64,000 nt of DNA, taken from assembly GCA_949825025.1 (NCBI GenBank), contig OX463779.1, positions 45,715,284 through 45,779,283 of the forward strand, given 5' to 3'. Positions 32,113 through 44,949 of the stretch are shown piece after piece (the first letter of the stretch is position 1; every line of letters begins with the position of its first letter). The position numbers and the translations under genes are program-made. Under the pieces are notes generated by a model. The model ran no database searches, was not told the DNA's origin, and worked only from the letters and a program-made list of their open reading frames with translations. This DNA comes from Siphlonurus alternatus. Its lineage: Eukaryota; Arthropoda; Insecta; Ephemeroptera; Siphlonuridae.

Positions 32113-35100
32113 TTACACTTCTACTCCTAACACACGATCAACAACATATTCAAACCTTTGTGAAGGTTCACCACCTTCTACTTCCTCAGATATTTTTTCA
32201 CTCTCAGAACCAGAGGCTCCTTGTAAAAGTTCACTATCTTCTCGTTTTAAGGTACCGCTATCAGAATTACAGTCCTCGGACATTTCGTCAGGTGGCAGCA
32301 CAGGTATACAGATGTTTGTTCTCGTAAAGAATGCCATTTTCTCCCTGTTAACAAAACATGAAACATTAAAAATGGTTGTTGCAGTTGGTAGATAGTCTGT
32401 TAAAATTATTATTTACTGTATTGCAACAATAGTAAACCTAAATTTCATTTAAGATTAAGAAAGTATCAGAGCAATTAATTTAGTAAGAATTTTTTTCAAC
32501 TTCCAGGATTTTTGACAACACGTTAGAAAATTATCTGAAAAATTTAGCAACAGTGAAAATTAACATTTGTTGATGGGAACTTACTTGAAGGAGATGATGT
32601 CCGGCTTGCCCTGGCCGGCCTTGCTCTTGCGCAGCTTGTAGATCTCCTTTGAAGTCTTCTTCATCAGCTTCTCCACCTTGCGCTCGTCAGTCGTCTTGGA
32701 TCTCTTGTCAGCATCCGCCTGAGCAACGACAGTCTTTCATTAGTCACAGGGGCAGTAAAAATGTCAATGTTTGTTAAAATACCCTTATACCCTTGACGCC
32801 ATTTTACTCTTTCGGGTGTAACCAGGCCGATATTTAAACTTGTCAGTAAGAGTTATGTTGCGACCATGCTGGGGCTTACCCGGCTCCCAGAACTCTTTCC
32901 TGCACTCTTCTGGGCTCCTACTACCAGATCTGTGCAGCCTGCAGTGGCAGTGCAAGACTGCAGGGCAGCAGAGTATAGACAGCCGTAAGCTGCCTTCCTC
33001 CTACCAACTCCATAATTTAGTAATCAGTCACACCCCTCCCAAGTCTCGAAAAGTCTGCCGTGTTCAGGAAACGAACCGGGAACCTCTCGGACCAGAGCCA
33101 GGGGTACTACCCACTACACTACAGAGCGGATATTAAATATTTTTAGATATATTTAGATATTTAGTAGTTGGGCCAAAGCACGTAACATTTTAATTTTATA
33201 TTAATTACTGAAGAGTAAGTATGTATAACTTATGGATTGAGGAATTTTAACTTCATGATGGAAAAAAAAAAAATTTAAGAGGAGACTTAAATGTGATGCA
33301 ATTTTGATTGTTGACTTAATTTTTTTTATTTTTCCAGACTACATATTTGACCACAGGTTGTTTTGAAGAGTGTCAATTATCACCACATATCTGATGTGAG
33401 AGGGTTTTTTATGGTTAACATTTCCCTAGATTGTTAAAGAGAAGAAAAACTATGAAACTTTGAGTGATTGCAATGTTTCAATATTTATTCAGAAAAATTG
33501 GTTGAGTTGATAAATTAACCTCATAAAGCACGAAGAGACAACATTGAAAACCTCCTCAATAGAATCAGTATGACTCAACTATACATGATACATGTACTTC
33601 TGCCAGTAGCTCTGATATAAAAACAATGTCACTTTTAGAATCACACAGGTAAAATCCACCAGATGTCCATACCTGTCTTTATGACGTCAATTGAAAAGAA
33701 AAATTGCTCCAATTTACTAATTAATCTTTTAATTTTTTTTTTTTTCATAGTGTACAGACTAGTTACCTATTTGATCATTTTTGACTCACCTGCACCATCA
33801 GCTGCTGGAACTGCTCGTCCTCGAGGATCCAGACTGCACCCTCAGCGTCACCTCGGGCCCTGGCTGCCTCCATATGGTCCTTGAGCTCTCGCAGCCTCTG
33901 AAGCTCGTCCTGCAACTGCTGCAGCTTCGAGTTCTGTGCCTGCAAGTCCAGCTCCAGGTCAAGAGAGGTGCGCGGGTGGCGAGAGGCACTGGCAGCCGCT
34001 CGCTGAGGAGAGACCGGTGGCCGCTTCCAGCGAAGAGAGCGTCTTTCCACAGAGTTACGTTGGAATGCCACACCGCTGCTACGTCGGTACAGTGGCATGG
34101 AACTGTCGCTGTCACTGCGGTTTAACTGTGGAGAGACAATATTAATTAGAAACAAATTGGAAAATGTCAATGTTTCTTTATAAATAGAATGAAATGCAGT
34201 TTTCAATTAATAACATCAACACTTACAATTATAATTAAGTACAAGACTGAAAACATATTAAATTTCATGAACAAAAATAAATATAAAGAACAGCATACTA
34301 AAATATAAATATGAAATAAAACTGTACTGTTCATACAAGATGAAATAAAAAGTGTTATCAATAAATAGTTTTAAACAACATAACTCCGTTGATTCAACTC
34401 ACTCTGCAGATGTATTGATTCTTGTTGACTGCTGCACTCGGTGAGAAGGTTTGTGATCTCTTGATGATCTTTGCTCGTGTTGACTCGTCGCTCTTCTTCC
34501 TTGTTCCCTTCTCTGGGATGAAGACGCATTCCGTGTTGGTCTCCTTGTCTTCTGTCGTCACCGCCTCCTCTTCCTCCTCCTCCTCTTCTTCGATGGCGTC
34601 GTCCTGGCTCAGTTCGTCCTCACTGCCATCGTCTTCGTCCTCGCTGCCTTCGTCCTGGCCTGCCAGCTCCAGCAGCTGGACGTCAACCGGCCCGTGTAGA
34701 CCCTGTGCACCTGAATAACAAAAATCTAACGTCAACAACATGATACTGGGTGTAAATATATGCGTCTAAATTTTTATGAACGAGTACTGTTGAAGTCTCT
34801 TTGTGGAAGCCAAGGAAATAATGCTGCTGGCTTACCTTGTAAGGGGTATGGAGTCATGTTTGAGAATACAAAGAAAAACAGAGAAAAGGATGAATTCATT
34901 ATAATCTATCAATATGAATGCAGTAACCAAAATTAAACAAAGGAATATACAAAGATCAAATTCAATTTTACCAAACATGGAGTTACCATATTATATGGTA
35001 AAAATATTTTTAGTCTGCCCATAATCCCTGATGTGGATTACATATTTCATTGATCGGCTGTATTTTAGTCCATTTTAGAACACATAATATGAATATATAC

Positions 35101-38100
35101 ACATAATAATATGAGAAAATAATGTACAAAATAGTTTGGTTTGAAGACCTATAAAATCTTTATTCTAACCAAATTTCAGGCTCAATCTCTGAATGAAAAT
35201 TGTCATTAGAGCTGTAAACTCTACGTAAATATTCATTTGTAATACATCACATAATAGACCGTTATGTTTGTAAGTGTCAACTTGAATTACATAAAAACGT
35301 GTTGACGCTCACCTTGATTTCTCGTCAAAGTGGAGGTCTGTGAGGAGATGATTGTGGACTCGTCGCTGCTCTCTTCCTTGACTGGGGCTCCAGATCGGCC
35401 CATGCTGATCTCGCTCTCCTGCTTCTCGTGCGAGCCAGAAGTCGAAGGGGACACCTTCGGACTGTCAGGCTGCATGAACCGGAAGCTGAGGACGTTGTAC
35501 CACTTGGTGGACACCGAGTCAGGATTAAAGTCAGCAAGACTGACTTGAGCGCAGCCCTGGAAACAAAATATTATTATAAAATATAATTTTAAATTAGGGA
35601 AGGTTTACTTTTATCACTATGCGTTAGTTTGATCTGCTCAGATATGTGTCATTGATCAGCTGTTTACTTTCATATGCCTATCGGTTTACTCCCGAAGTCT
35701 AGTTTACTTTTATCACAAAAATTAGTTTAAAAAAAAATCTTTAGCAAGGAATGAAATTTTAAAATAAATGGCAAGGTAAAACAAGAGATGCAAAGTGTGT
35801 GTGTAGTTCAAGACAGTAAAGTTGTTCATTTTTATAAAAATTGTCTCCCAAACTTTTAGCTACTTTACTAATTGACCTCTAAAGTATCAAAATATAATTT
35901 GGGTTTAAATATAAAAACAGTATAAAACAACAAAAGTTAAAATATTCAAATGCAAATAACTAAAATTAAACAATAAAACTACAATAGCCAGAATGATTAT
36001 GCTGTAAATTCTTCTTCAAAACTCATTAACAGTTGATCACAGTAGCAAGTTATTTGTTTGTTGAAATTGCATTGAACAAACTACAAATCATTTGCTTTAT
36101 TGTAATGTTGTACAGCTATCGTTCATTATAAATACAGTAAAAACTTGTTATTACGTTAAGGTTAAGTCAAGGGATCCAGAAAATTACATTAACCTTATAT
36201 CAAGTATTACCTCATATTAAGTTTTTCCTATACCTGCAATGCTAATTATTTTTGACGGGACCGTGATCTCTTTAACTCAAAATAGAGTTTTACCCAACAA
36301 ATTGCCCAATATCGAGTTTTACTATAAATAATAATTGTAACTAATGAATCTGAAGAGGTTTAAAATCCAAGATATATTTGTAAATTATGTAAAAATGAAC
36401 CTCAAGACAGAAGGCATCTATTTAGATGCTCTGCATTGACTACAGAACATGACTCTTTGCCTGGCAACATGAAAAGAGAAGAGAAAGAATCCTTTCTCTA
36501 TTGGCTTGCTAGAAGTAAAATGGCTTAAACGCCAACACGTAGAAAAGAAGTAACTTAATGCATCAAAATTGAAGGGTCATGGACGGCTCCAACTTACCAC
36601 ACACTCCTCGTGGTTGTCGGTCCTGATGCACCAGACGTTCACTTGCAAGGTCTTGGTGTACAGCTTGCTGAGGGGCACAGCCACAGGGAAGTTCTCTCCG
36701 CAGGTCGGCTTGCGAAGGTCCTCCATGGCTTTGGTGCAGAAGGAGGGAGAACCGGACGAGGACGCCGGCAGCAGCGCCACCTTGATGCACCTGTAAACAC
36801 AGCAAGTCAGCAAACCTCCTCCATGTAACGTTCGTCAGCCAATACTTACACTTTACAGTTCTCAGGAATAAACAAGGCCGCCAAGTTCCTCGCTCTTTCG
36901 ATTCCGACATGAAGCACTCCATCACATAAGGAATATCTAATAAAAAAAATACAAGAGTTAAAGACAAATTCCATTAATTTAAGAAAATATATCATATACC
37001 TTAATTTTATTTGCACTTGAGCCGTCTCGAGGTTCATTTCATTAATTCCTAATCCTTTCTTGCTTGCCGCCGCCTCAAAGACTCCACTATCTCCAGCTAC
37101 TGACTCATCGCTGACCGCTGCTGACACAGAGCGGGTGTTGCTACCAGATGGAGCTGTTGAGAGCTCACAGACGTCAGCAACCATTTCAGAAATTGGAGAG
37201 AGAGGAGGGTTGCTTGCAACATCACTATTAAGACTAACAGAGTCAAAAGGAGGTATTCTTCCAGGCCTACCAAGACCAGAACCTTGAGACATGTTGTTAA
37301 GTTCTAGCAAATCAACGAGGGGTATATTGGGAGGTAGAGGTCTTGATAATCCTCTTGGAGCTGCTGAGAGGATGGTAGTTGTGGTTGTCGTGGTGGTAGT
37401 GGTGCAGGCTGCTAGAAGTACAGCTGCGCCTTCACTTCTGTTCAACCTCAGTTCAGCTAGCCTATCGACAAGCTGTGACCGGTCTAGTGAAGGAGGTACC
37501 GTCATCAGGGGTTGGTGATACGCATGGTCGTAGGCAGGAGGTGGTCCCAAGTCGTAGGGGGAGACTGGGGGTGAGACTGAAAGTGAACTGCGGGGCGAGA
37601 GAGAGGGTTGAGAGTGAGGGGTGGGGGCCAGTTCCGAGGAAGTCGAAGACCCTTGTAGGAGTCTCTCAACACGCCTGTGTAGGTCCACCATGTCCACCTG
37701 TTCTGTAGTTGTGGAGCACTGAGGGGCGCCGTAGATATCCGTGAAACTGAGACTACTGCTGAGCGAACCCTTGCTACTTGCCTTGCTACTAGTACTTAAC
37801 GAACCAAGGCTCGAACTTGAGCTGGCACTTAATGTGCTTGCAGATAAGTGTTTTAATTGAGACTCAAGTAGGGTCATGCTACGCAAACCCTCTTTTAATT
37901 GTTGTAAAAGAAGCTGCTTCTCTTCATGTAGCCTTAAACGATCTGCGATGGCACGATTTGACATTTCCATGGCAATATTTAGATCTTGTTCTAATTTTTT
38001 AATTTCAGCTTGAATATCTTTCATTTCTTGCTGTGAACGTGTACGTAGTTTAATACTTCTTAATTCTCTAAGGAGTTGTTCCTTTTCTTGGAATAATAGG

Positions 38101-41100
38101 AGTCTGAAATAGAGAAAGAATGTTTTGATAAAATAAATCAATTATTAATTCAAACCTTCTAAGTACTGTATTTTAAATTACGATTACATGTACTAATTAG
38201 TAAAACAACAATGAACCTTCATGAAAATAAAAGGGCAGTTTAGGAAGATACTCATATTTACAGCAGTGATAAGCTTTTTCAAATTTCAATAATTATAATA
38301 CAACATGTAACATTCTTTATAAATTTAATGTTACATTCTTTATCATAATTCATAATATTTTATGAATTATAAATTATTATGGTGACACTGTTTATCTTGA
38401 ATGATCCCATAATAACAGCTTCATGGAAAATAAACCTTGGAAACAACAAGGCAACAAAACTATTTGCATCCCCCTTCCCTCCTAAATGTGTTATTGCATC
38501 AACATTCAACGAAGTTAAAATTGAAAGGCTTTTTACAAAAAAAGCAACAGATAGCATTGGCTTGTTCTCCAACACATCGCCCCTCGTCCGCAATAGTGAG
38601 CGATCTGCCTACCATGATCTTGTTGCAATAATGAGCCATCTGCTATTTCAGGTGAGCGCAATTATGAGCTGTAAATCAATGTAAAATAAAGCTCATAGCT
38701 ATTTATAGATAGATTACAACGAAATCGTGGTAAGCAGATAGCTCATTAATCTGGACGAGGGACGACATTACAAGAAAATTTTATTGCAATAACTAGAAAC
38801 GATGATGGTTACCTGCATGAATTTCTAACTTTCAAAATCACGTGAGGGGTACATCCATGAGAGGGGACTTACCGATCCTTGTCAGACTCTGCCTGACCAG
38901 GAGTGACTTTCTCCTCAAGGTCTGCAAGCTGCTGTTGAATGTGCTGCACTCTCTGCCTTGCCTCGTCGTACTGCAACCTCATCCTTGCCATCTCAGCCAG
39001 TCGCATTGGGGCAGGCTAAAACAAATATCTTTGTCAGTAACTATTCTCACAAACAACAAGTAATAAACTTACCTCCCCAGAAAGATCTGTTTGTGATGCA
39101 GTACTTAATTTCTCTTGTGGTATGCTTAATGTGGATACATCAGGGGAACTTTCTGAAAGTTGTAACCTCGTCAAGTCGTCTTTAAGTTTTGCTAACGACT
39201 GCATAAGTTCCGCCTTTTCTCTTTCTCCTGACGATAGGGATTTCTGAATGTTGCGAAGCTCAGTTACAATAGCCTGGGCTTCTGTGATGTTGTAGCAGCC
39301 AGCCGTGTGAGTGTTCAATTTTTGCTCAACCCTGAAAGAATTTAAGTATTATTATCACAGTAAATTTTATTTAATTAAAATTTTAAACTTACATTGCCAG
39401 CGTTTCAACACCTTTCTGCGTGTAGGACACTTCAGTTTTAATTTGCTCCAGCTCTCTTTTTAATCTTGAAACTCGACTTTTAGCATGAGCAACATCAGAT
39501 TTTAGAAGATCTGGATCATATTTTGTACTTACACTGCTTGAACTTGAACATACTAGAAAAGAGAGACAAAAAATTAGTTTCAACAAAAATATATATACCT
39601 GTGATGAACCACAGATTAAATTAAACAAAACTTACAACTTGTTCGGGACGTTGTCAATGTACTGAGAGCATTATTGAGGTGGACATATTCGTCTTGTGCT
39701 AGACACAGCCTTTGTGATTTTATTTCGTAAATTTCTTTCTTCGCCTGAAAACATAAAAAAGAATGGTGTGAATATAAAATTACGTAGTAGAGCTTCATAT
39801 TCCTTCTAACAACAAAAATAAATGGATGAGGACAAGAGAATCATCGCTTGAGTGGGTAGGAAAGAAAGCAGTCAGGTATTTTGAGGGATGGTCCGACTAT
39901 ACAACAGGTAAAGAGGGGGTTCAAGGAGTGAGAATCGACCTTGCTTACAGCCCTCCCGACCTTGAGGGGGAAGGGGGAGAAAAAAAAACAAGTAAAAAAA
40001 GCATTTAAAAAAAAAAAAACTCTTTTTGTCTACGAAATAAAACGAATATAATAGGAGTAAAGCGGTTTTGCTACGACAGCTAGAGCCGACAAAATGGTCT
40101 AGTAGGTGGAGGTAATAATATTACTAGACGGGCGCCTGGCTGGACATTTAGAATGTATACGACGACGAGGAAGAAAAAAAAAAAAAGTGGATGCTGCAGC
40201 AGCGTCTTCGAGACAGCAGGTGGGATGGAGGAGATCCAACTACCCTCAGGCTCTCTATCTTTCAATCCACACGCAACGTTGCCGTAGTAACAACAAAATG
40301 TTAATTCAACCTTCAAGCTGGCAACGATTAAAATTCTGCGAGTCCTTTTTTTTTTTTAATACTGCAGTGAAACCTGTTATTAATTTCTCTATGGAAATGA
40401 TTATTCCCTCTAGCAGAGTTACAGTCAAGAAAAATACACAAGAGGACAGCGCACCCCGTCACCGCCTACACATACAATCTGGTGTGTTTCGGTTCGTGGG
40501 CGTTGAGGTTACATCAGAAAACAGCAAGTCTGCTGTCGACCAACGAAGACTTGCTAGTTAAACCGGGCCTTCCATTTAGAAAAAAAAAAAAAAAAAAAAA
40601 TCTTAAATTGCTATAAGCAGAACTATAATAATTATGTAATTATGGATTCAGCAGAAAAACATATTCTCGCGGGAACGGGAATCCCTAAACAGCTCTTTCT
40701 GCCACGGAAATTAAAACGTTGGATTGGATAGACTAATACATGGATTACATGGAATATTAAATTTAAAATAGATTTATAAACTTTATATTGCCAAAAAAAA
40801 AACAAAAAACAAAAAAAAAAAGTTTTATTAAAGAAAACTATAATAGTGAAAGCTTGTTATTATTTTTTTATCAACTGTTTTCGATACTCCATAATATTTA
40901 TTGCTAATTTATGAATAGAAAATAGAAACTTTTTCCCTTACGTATTATTAGCAATATTAGCTCGACAATTCGACAATCGTGTTTTTTTGTTTTTTTTTTT
41001 GTTTTTTGTTTTTTTGTTTTTTGTTTTTTGTTTTTTACGAAGAGCGAGAGGTTTTGGCATTTGACATGATGATGTTATATGATAAAGCACGCAAATTCCG

Positions 41101-43943
41101 AGCCTCCTACCACTTCTACAGACTATTAATTATTAAAAAAGACTGGCTGCGAGCTGCTTATTTATTCCCGAAACGCTATAGCACAGGTGTCGGTCCCAAG
41201 TCGGAAATATTTTCATCAGTAACAGGTTCTTCTCCTATTTTGACAGATCTGGTTGCAGATGACATGCTGGTGTGACCGTGAGGTAAGAGGAGGACCGTGA
41301 TTGCGGCTGGTCGCCTCTCAAGAGCCCCCCTCTTCTCCACTTCCGTTCTCAGGCCAGTCCCAGTCAACACCAAAATGTTCCCACAGCACAATACCACACT
41401 CAGACTTGCAATACATTACGTCTGAGCTGGCTTTAATAGCTCTCAAATTCCATGATGCTAGTCTACGTAACAAAAATTAAAGATATTTTCTTTAGAAATT
41501 CTTAAAATATTCAGATCGTTGATTTACTTTAACACTTCTCCCAACAGTTGTATAATAAACGCCGAGAAAAGCAAGTAAAGTAAACAATATCATATAAGTA
41601 TTTTAAACACCTGTAGGAACAGATTTTGTATATATAAAAGGGATGAGACGTGACTCTGAAAAGGGCACGCGAGTCAAGTCTGCAAGCGAGCGACATTGTT
41701 GCGATCAAGTGTCACGCTACACCACAACAACAATAGCTTGTTGCTGATGGTGGCAACCACGCAACGAAGCTGCTGCTGTCGGGGCCGCTTGTCTACCCGG
41801 AGGCTGGGCCAGCATCTCACGTGGACCGGTGGACACTGATGAGCATACCCCCCTCCCTCCCCTTCCTACTCTTGCTCGGCGCGGTGCGGCGTAACACAGG
41901 TAGCCGCGGCGGCACGGGTCCGCGCATGGTTGTCACATTGTGTCCCTGTTACCCGCCCGCAAGTACCGCGTAATAATCAAACTAAGCATGAATGTAAGTA
42001 ATTAAAAATATATGTATAGAAGAATTACATCATCAGGTACCAGAATCCCAGTCTGGACCAAGTTAAAGAACTTGAGGATTTGGTCTACCAAACAGAGAAC
42101 GTATTTGACCCGATGCCACCTCCCGCTCAAGGATCAAGACTTGGCAACAAGGCCGAGCGCCGCACATTCCGAACGCCGAACGCCGCCACCACCACCACTG
42201 CTGCTCTTGCTGTAGCAGCCGCCGTGGCTTGCTCTTGCTCAGCTTGCTTGCTTGATGCTTTGGCTTGCTTGCCCGAGAGCAAACGAGCGACCGCGAGACA
42301 GCAGCAGCATCTCTTCTGCACTATTCTTTCTATACGTCGGCTTCTAAAGCAATGAAGCGATGAGCACCGTAAATCTTCCAAACACGCATACCGCAATCTA
42401 CGCGTAAATAAACTGACAAACAAAAACAAACGACCTTACAACGAAAGGGACATTTCTGACGATGGAGATAAACAAAGACTAGGGTCTCACCTCGAGCGCG
42501 TCCTGCGCGGTCAGCAGGTACTCTCGCAGCATGTTCTCCTGAATGGCACGCCACTCGAGTCGCGGGTCCTCCATCTGCGTCGTCTCTGCAAGCAAACACA
42601 CAACGGAACGTCAAACATCGTGTAAATTATTGCATAAATTATTATTAATTTGTACGATGTGTTAACAATTTTATTAAAGCTATGTACACGATTTTTGGAA
42701 CGGGACTTTCGAATATTTTTATTGGCTCTGACTCTTAGTACATCGTAATCGGATATATGTAACGTATTTGCTGATTGGTCGGAGATTTCCGATTCCGTCA
42801 ATTGTGGACATAGCTTTAAAACGGTCACAAGCGTTCTCAGGAACAGAATATATAATTAAAAACAATATAAAACAATTTTAAACAAATACAAAATTTATCC
42901 AATACTGACATTGTATTTTATTTTTAATAATTTTCGTTTCGTAAATTTTTAAAATTTCTCTCTTAACTACTTTTGTTTCCCATGCAGTTAATTACGCCAA
43001 AAAAAAAAAGAGGCGCGTCACTCGGGAGAATTCCTTTGAGTTCAGTGATAAGAGAACTCTCTTGGAATGTATGGTATGCGAGATAACGATACTGATAAGC
43101 TTGGCAAAGACGGGATATAAATCTTATCTGTCCCCGCTTCCCACTTGGCGCTCCTAACAATGCGAGAGCCCATAATGGACAAATTTTTTTCATTATTACG
43201 AACTCTTCATAAGAATCTTTCATATAATAATAACCAATTTTGAGTACAGGGCGAACATTTCTCTGCATGCTGGGACTTGGAAATTCATCGCATCATCGCA
43301 TTTTTGAACTATGATTTATTATAAAAAAAAAATGGGATAAAGATATTGTATATTGGTACATACATTGCACATGCACTTAATTCCCCCTTATATATATAAC
43401 ATGACTGGACAGTACAATGAAATGAATTAAACAAGAAATTTTAAAAAACACAAGTCAAATTCTCTATGGAAGCTTCAAGTGTTCCTCGGCGTTTTTTTTT
43501 TTTATTATTATCAGTAAACTATAAAAGCTATTCATTTGAAATCATCTGTGGTTGGTTGGTATTTTGGGGCAATTGACACATTTTGGTCATGTATGCCCCC
43601 TTGAGATCATCTCTATCTGATGATAAATCAAGAACTTATTTTCCTCTAAAAAAAAAAAATAAATAAATAAAAAAATAATAATAATTTCAAGTTGTGTTTT
43701 TTTTTCACATAGGTTTTGATAGGACGGTGCAGGAACACCGCAAAATCAGCTGACTTGAAGCCTCGCATCGACGAATAAAATTGATAACATTTAAAATGAC
43801 CATAGAGTTAATATTAAATGACATGGTACTCACGTGATATATGGTTGATGTAGTAGACACCAATCTGTTGGTCGTATGCCTCCTCCCATCCCAGGGGAAG
43901 TTCGTTGCCAATGCAGTCGGAGAAACTCTGCGGTTTTGTGTAC
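32113..43943 (-). CDS. kibra: Kibra / WWC family Hippo-pathway scaffold, 5'-incomplete, 14 exons visible
   Basis: Exons: 43943-43834, 42585-42491, 39744-39636, 39552-39393, 39331-39073, 39015-38873, 38103-37000, 36936-36850, 36790-36598, 35556-35313, 34710-34403, 34125-33790, 32718-32585, 32344-32113. Phases close throughout, giving about 1,170 residues (human WWC1: 1,113). In order: second WW domain ([20 protein letters not shown]); coiled coils ([20 protein letters not shown]); a Ser-rich region with [20 protein letters not shown], almost identical to human; C2 domain across three exons ([20 protein letters not shown] to [13 protein letters not shown]); acidic Glu run; [18 protein letters not shown] and [12 protein letters not shown], the conserved C-terminal aPKC-binding area; a basic helix; and [17 protein letters not shown], where vertebrate proteins end. 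Here 55 further acidic residues follow, ending LGVEV. Kibra acts at the apical cortex with Merlin and Expanded to activate Hippo/Warts. The first WW exon is not visible: the first base of 43943 completes a split codon, so at least one more exon lies upstream. Confidence 0.95.
32815..33134 (-). mobile_element. tRNA-derived SINE (Kibra, penultimate/C-terminal intron)
   Basis: On the minus strand a pol III A box TAGTGTAGTGG (33121-33111) and a B box GGTTCGTTTCC (33078-33068) lie 33 bp apart, as in a tRNA, followed by about 240 bp of unrelated body. The cloverleaf is imperfect, so this is a SINE head, not a tRNA gene. It lies in the same orientation as Kibra. Confidence 0.7.
34561..34605 (-). repeat. 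Glu-codon triplet run in Kibra
   Basis: A GAG/GAA run encoding nine consecutive Glu within a longer acidic stretch. A Thr-codon (ACN) run of about ten codons lies at 37375-37404 in the long exon. Both are likely length-variable. Confidence 0.6.
36135..36324. mobile_element. pogo/Tigger-like MITE, copy 2 (Kibra intron)
   Basis: Ends CAGTAAAAACTTGTTATTACG and CGAGTTTTACTA with TA on the left. Shares CTATACCTGCAATGCTAATT with the copy at 23844. Confidence 0.55.
38578..38768. mobile_element. inverted-repeat MITE (Kibra intron)
   Basis: CGTCCGCAATAGTGAGCGAT at the left and ATTAATCTGGACGAGGGACG at the right, with further pairing of CTACCATGATCTTGTTG and AACGAAATCGTGGTAAG. About 190 bp; no frame. 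Confidence 0.55.
41631..41640 (+). promoter_or_regulatory. candidate TATA box, antisense to Kibra
   Basis: TATATAAAAG followed about 30 bp downstream by the start of a GC-rich island. Downstream, an ATG at 41839 opens 20 codons beginning [16 protein letters not shown] (signal-peptide-like) up to a GTAGCC donor at 41900. An upstream ATG at 41747 in another frame overlaps this start, which weakens the model. Speculative nested plus-strand gene. Confidence 0.2.
42037..42190 (+). other. codon-like open stretch, unidentified
   Basis: In one plus-strand frame this reads about 50 codons without a stop and with normal composition, including [20 protein letters not shown] and [20 protein letters not shown], then runs into ACC/GCT triplet repeats. 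The upstream AG at 42036 is a weak acceptor. I do not recognise it, and the phase does not match the signal-peptide-like exon at 41839. It could be an exon of a nested gene, a pseudogene fragment or chance. Confidence 0.25.
43552..43604 (+). repeat. dispersed repeat, copy 1
   Basis: GGTATTTTGGGGCAATTGAC, then ACATTTTGGTCATGTATGCC. The reverse complement of the same 50 bp is found at 50402-50462. No ends or flanking duplications were identified. Confidence 0.55.
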
Positions 43944-44949
43944 CTGAAACAAATTATTAGACACCGTCAGTATTCTGAAGTAAAATTCTTTATCAACATT
44001 CAGCTAGGGAATTTCCTTCATGTTATCACAGCAAAGAAACTTTGTTGATTTAGTATTTCGACTCTCGATGCAAAATTAGTCCATTAATGCATAATAATAA
44101 TAAATAATATAATACTGTATAACATAATAATAATAATCATTATACTATTTACATAAATCATGTTGTTATATTTTAATGAATTAGCAGCCTAGTATAGCAG
44201 CAACTATAATACCTTCTATTTAATCAAAATGAAATAGTTATTATATACGTTTAGTAATGTGTAAAATTACAAAAATGTGTAGTATCATATAATATTGACA
44301 TAATCTATATTAAATTATACTTGGATTATTTTTTTAAAAGCCTTAATTTCTGTCCATTTTATTTTATATCGTACACGGCGCATACTATCTTGAAGGAGAA
44401 AGATAAACATGGTACTAATGAATTAATGCTGTAATAATTGTTATTCAATTGTTCAATTAACGAGCCGATTGTCTCTTTGCATTTCCAATGGTATCATTAA
44501 TTGTTCCTCCCGTCCTCAATTTCCAAAACAAATAACATAATTTTGACATTTTTCATCATGATTTTTGACAATGAATAGTTAAAAATTAAAAAACAATCGT
44601 GATTCCAGTTAAGTGTTCTTTTAAATACTAGAGCGAGAGTGAAATATTAAAGAGCACAATAATACCGCAGAAAGCAGACAAGGTGGTTTCTGTCAGATTT
44701 CCCACGGGCCGAGGGCAGCAGGATGCCGTGCGGGCAGGTAGAGCCGGCGGCAAGAGAGGGAGGGACAGCTGCTCTGATGAGGAGTAACCACGACAAGGTT
44801 GAGGGTTGTGTACCAGAGGAATGCACCTCCCCCTCGACTGGCGTGCTCCAGCTGTCAAACTTAGTTCTACTATCCAAGAGGGTTGGAAATCTTTTTTTAG
44901 ATTTCTTTGTCAAAACTAAAGTATAATATATGAAATCGAGAGAGGTGCA

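Larger units (their letters stand above)
39745..42490. other. Kibra intron with a GC-rich island
   Basis: 2.7-kb intron. It holds a poly-A/T rich half (39960-41040, including a (TTTTTTG)n block at 40979-41034) and a GC-rich, CpG-containing island (about 41640-41990) with a TATATAAAAG word upstream. A short codon-like stretch on the plus strand follows (42037-42190). No Kibra exon was recognised inside. Confidence 0.45.

Noticed and set aside
33068..33134. tRNA gene on the minus strand
   Set aside because: Good A and B boxes but poor cloverleaf and a long non-tRNA extension; called a SINE.
40106..40561. 151-codon open frame in a Kibra intron
   Set aside because: Composition and low-complexity runs suggest chance; no splice sites, motif or family resemblance.
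41176..41397. Minus-strand open frame ending SDLGPTPVL in a Kibra intron
   Set aside because: Mildly codon-like, but not needed for Kibra, whose flanking exons join in phase without it, and no acceptor gives a matching frame.
42963..43268. 101-codon minus-strand frame between Kibra exons
   Set aside because: The neighbouring exons (43834 to 42585) splice in phase and complete the WW domain without it.
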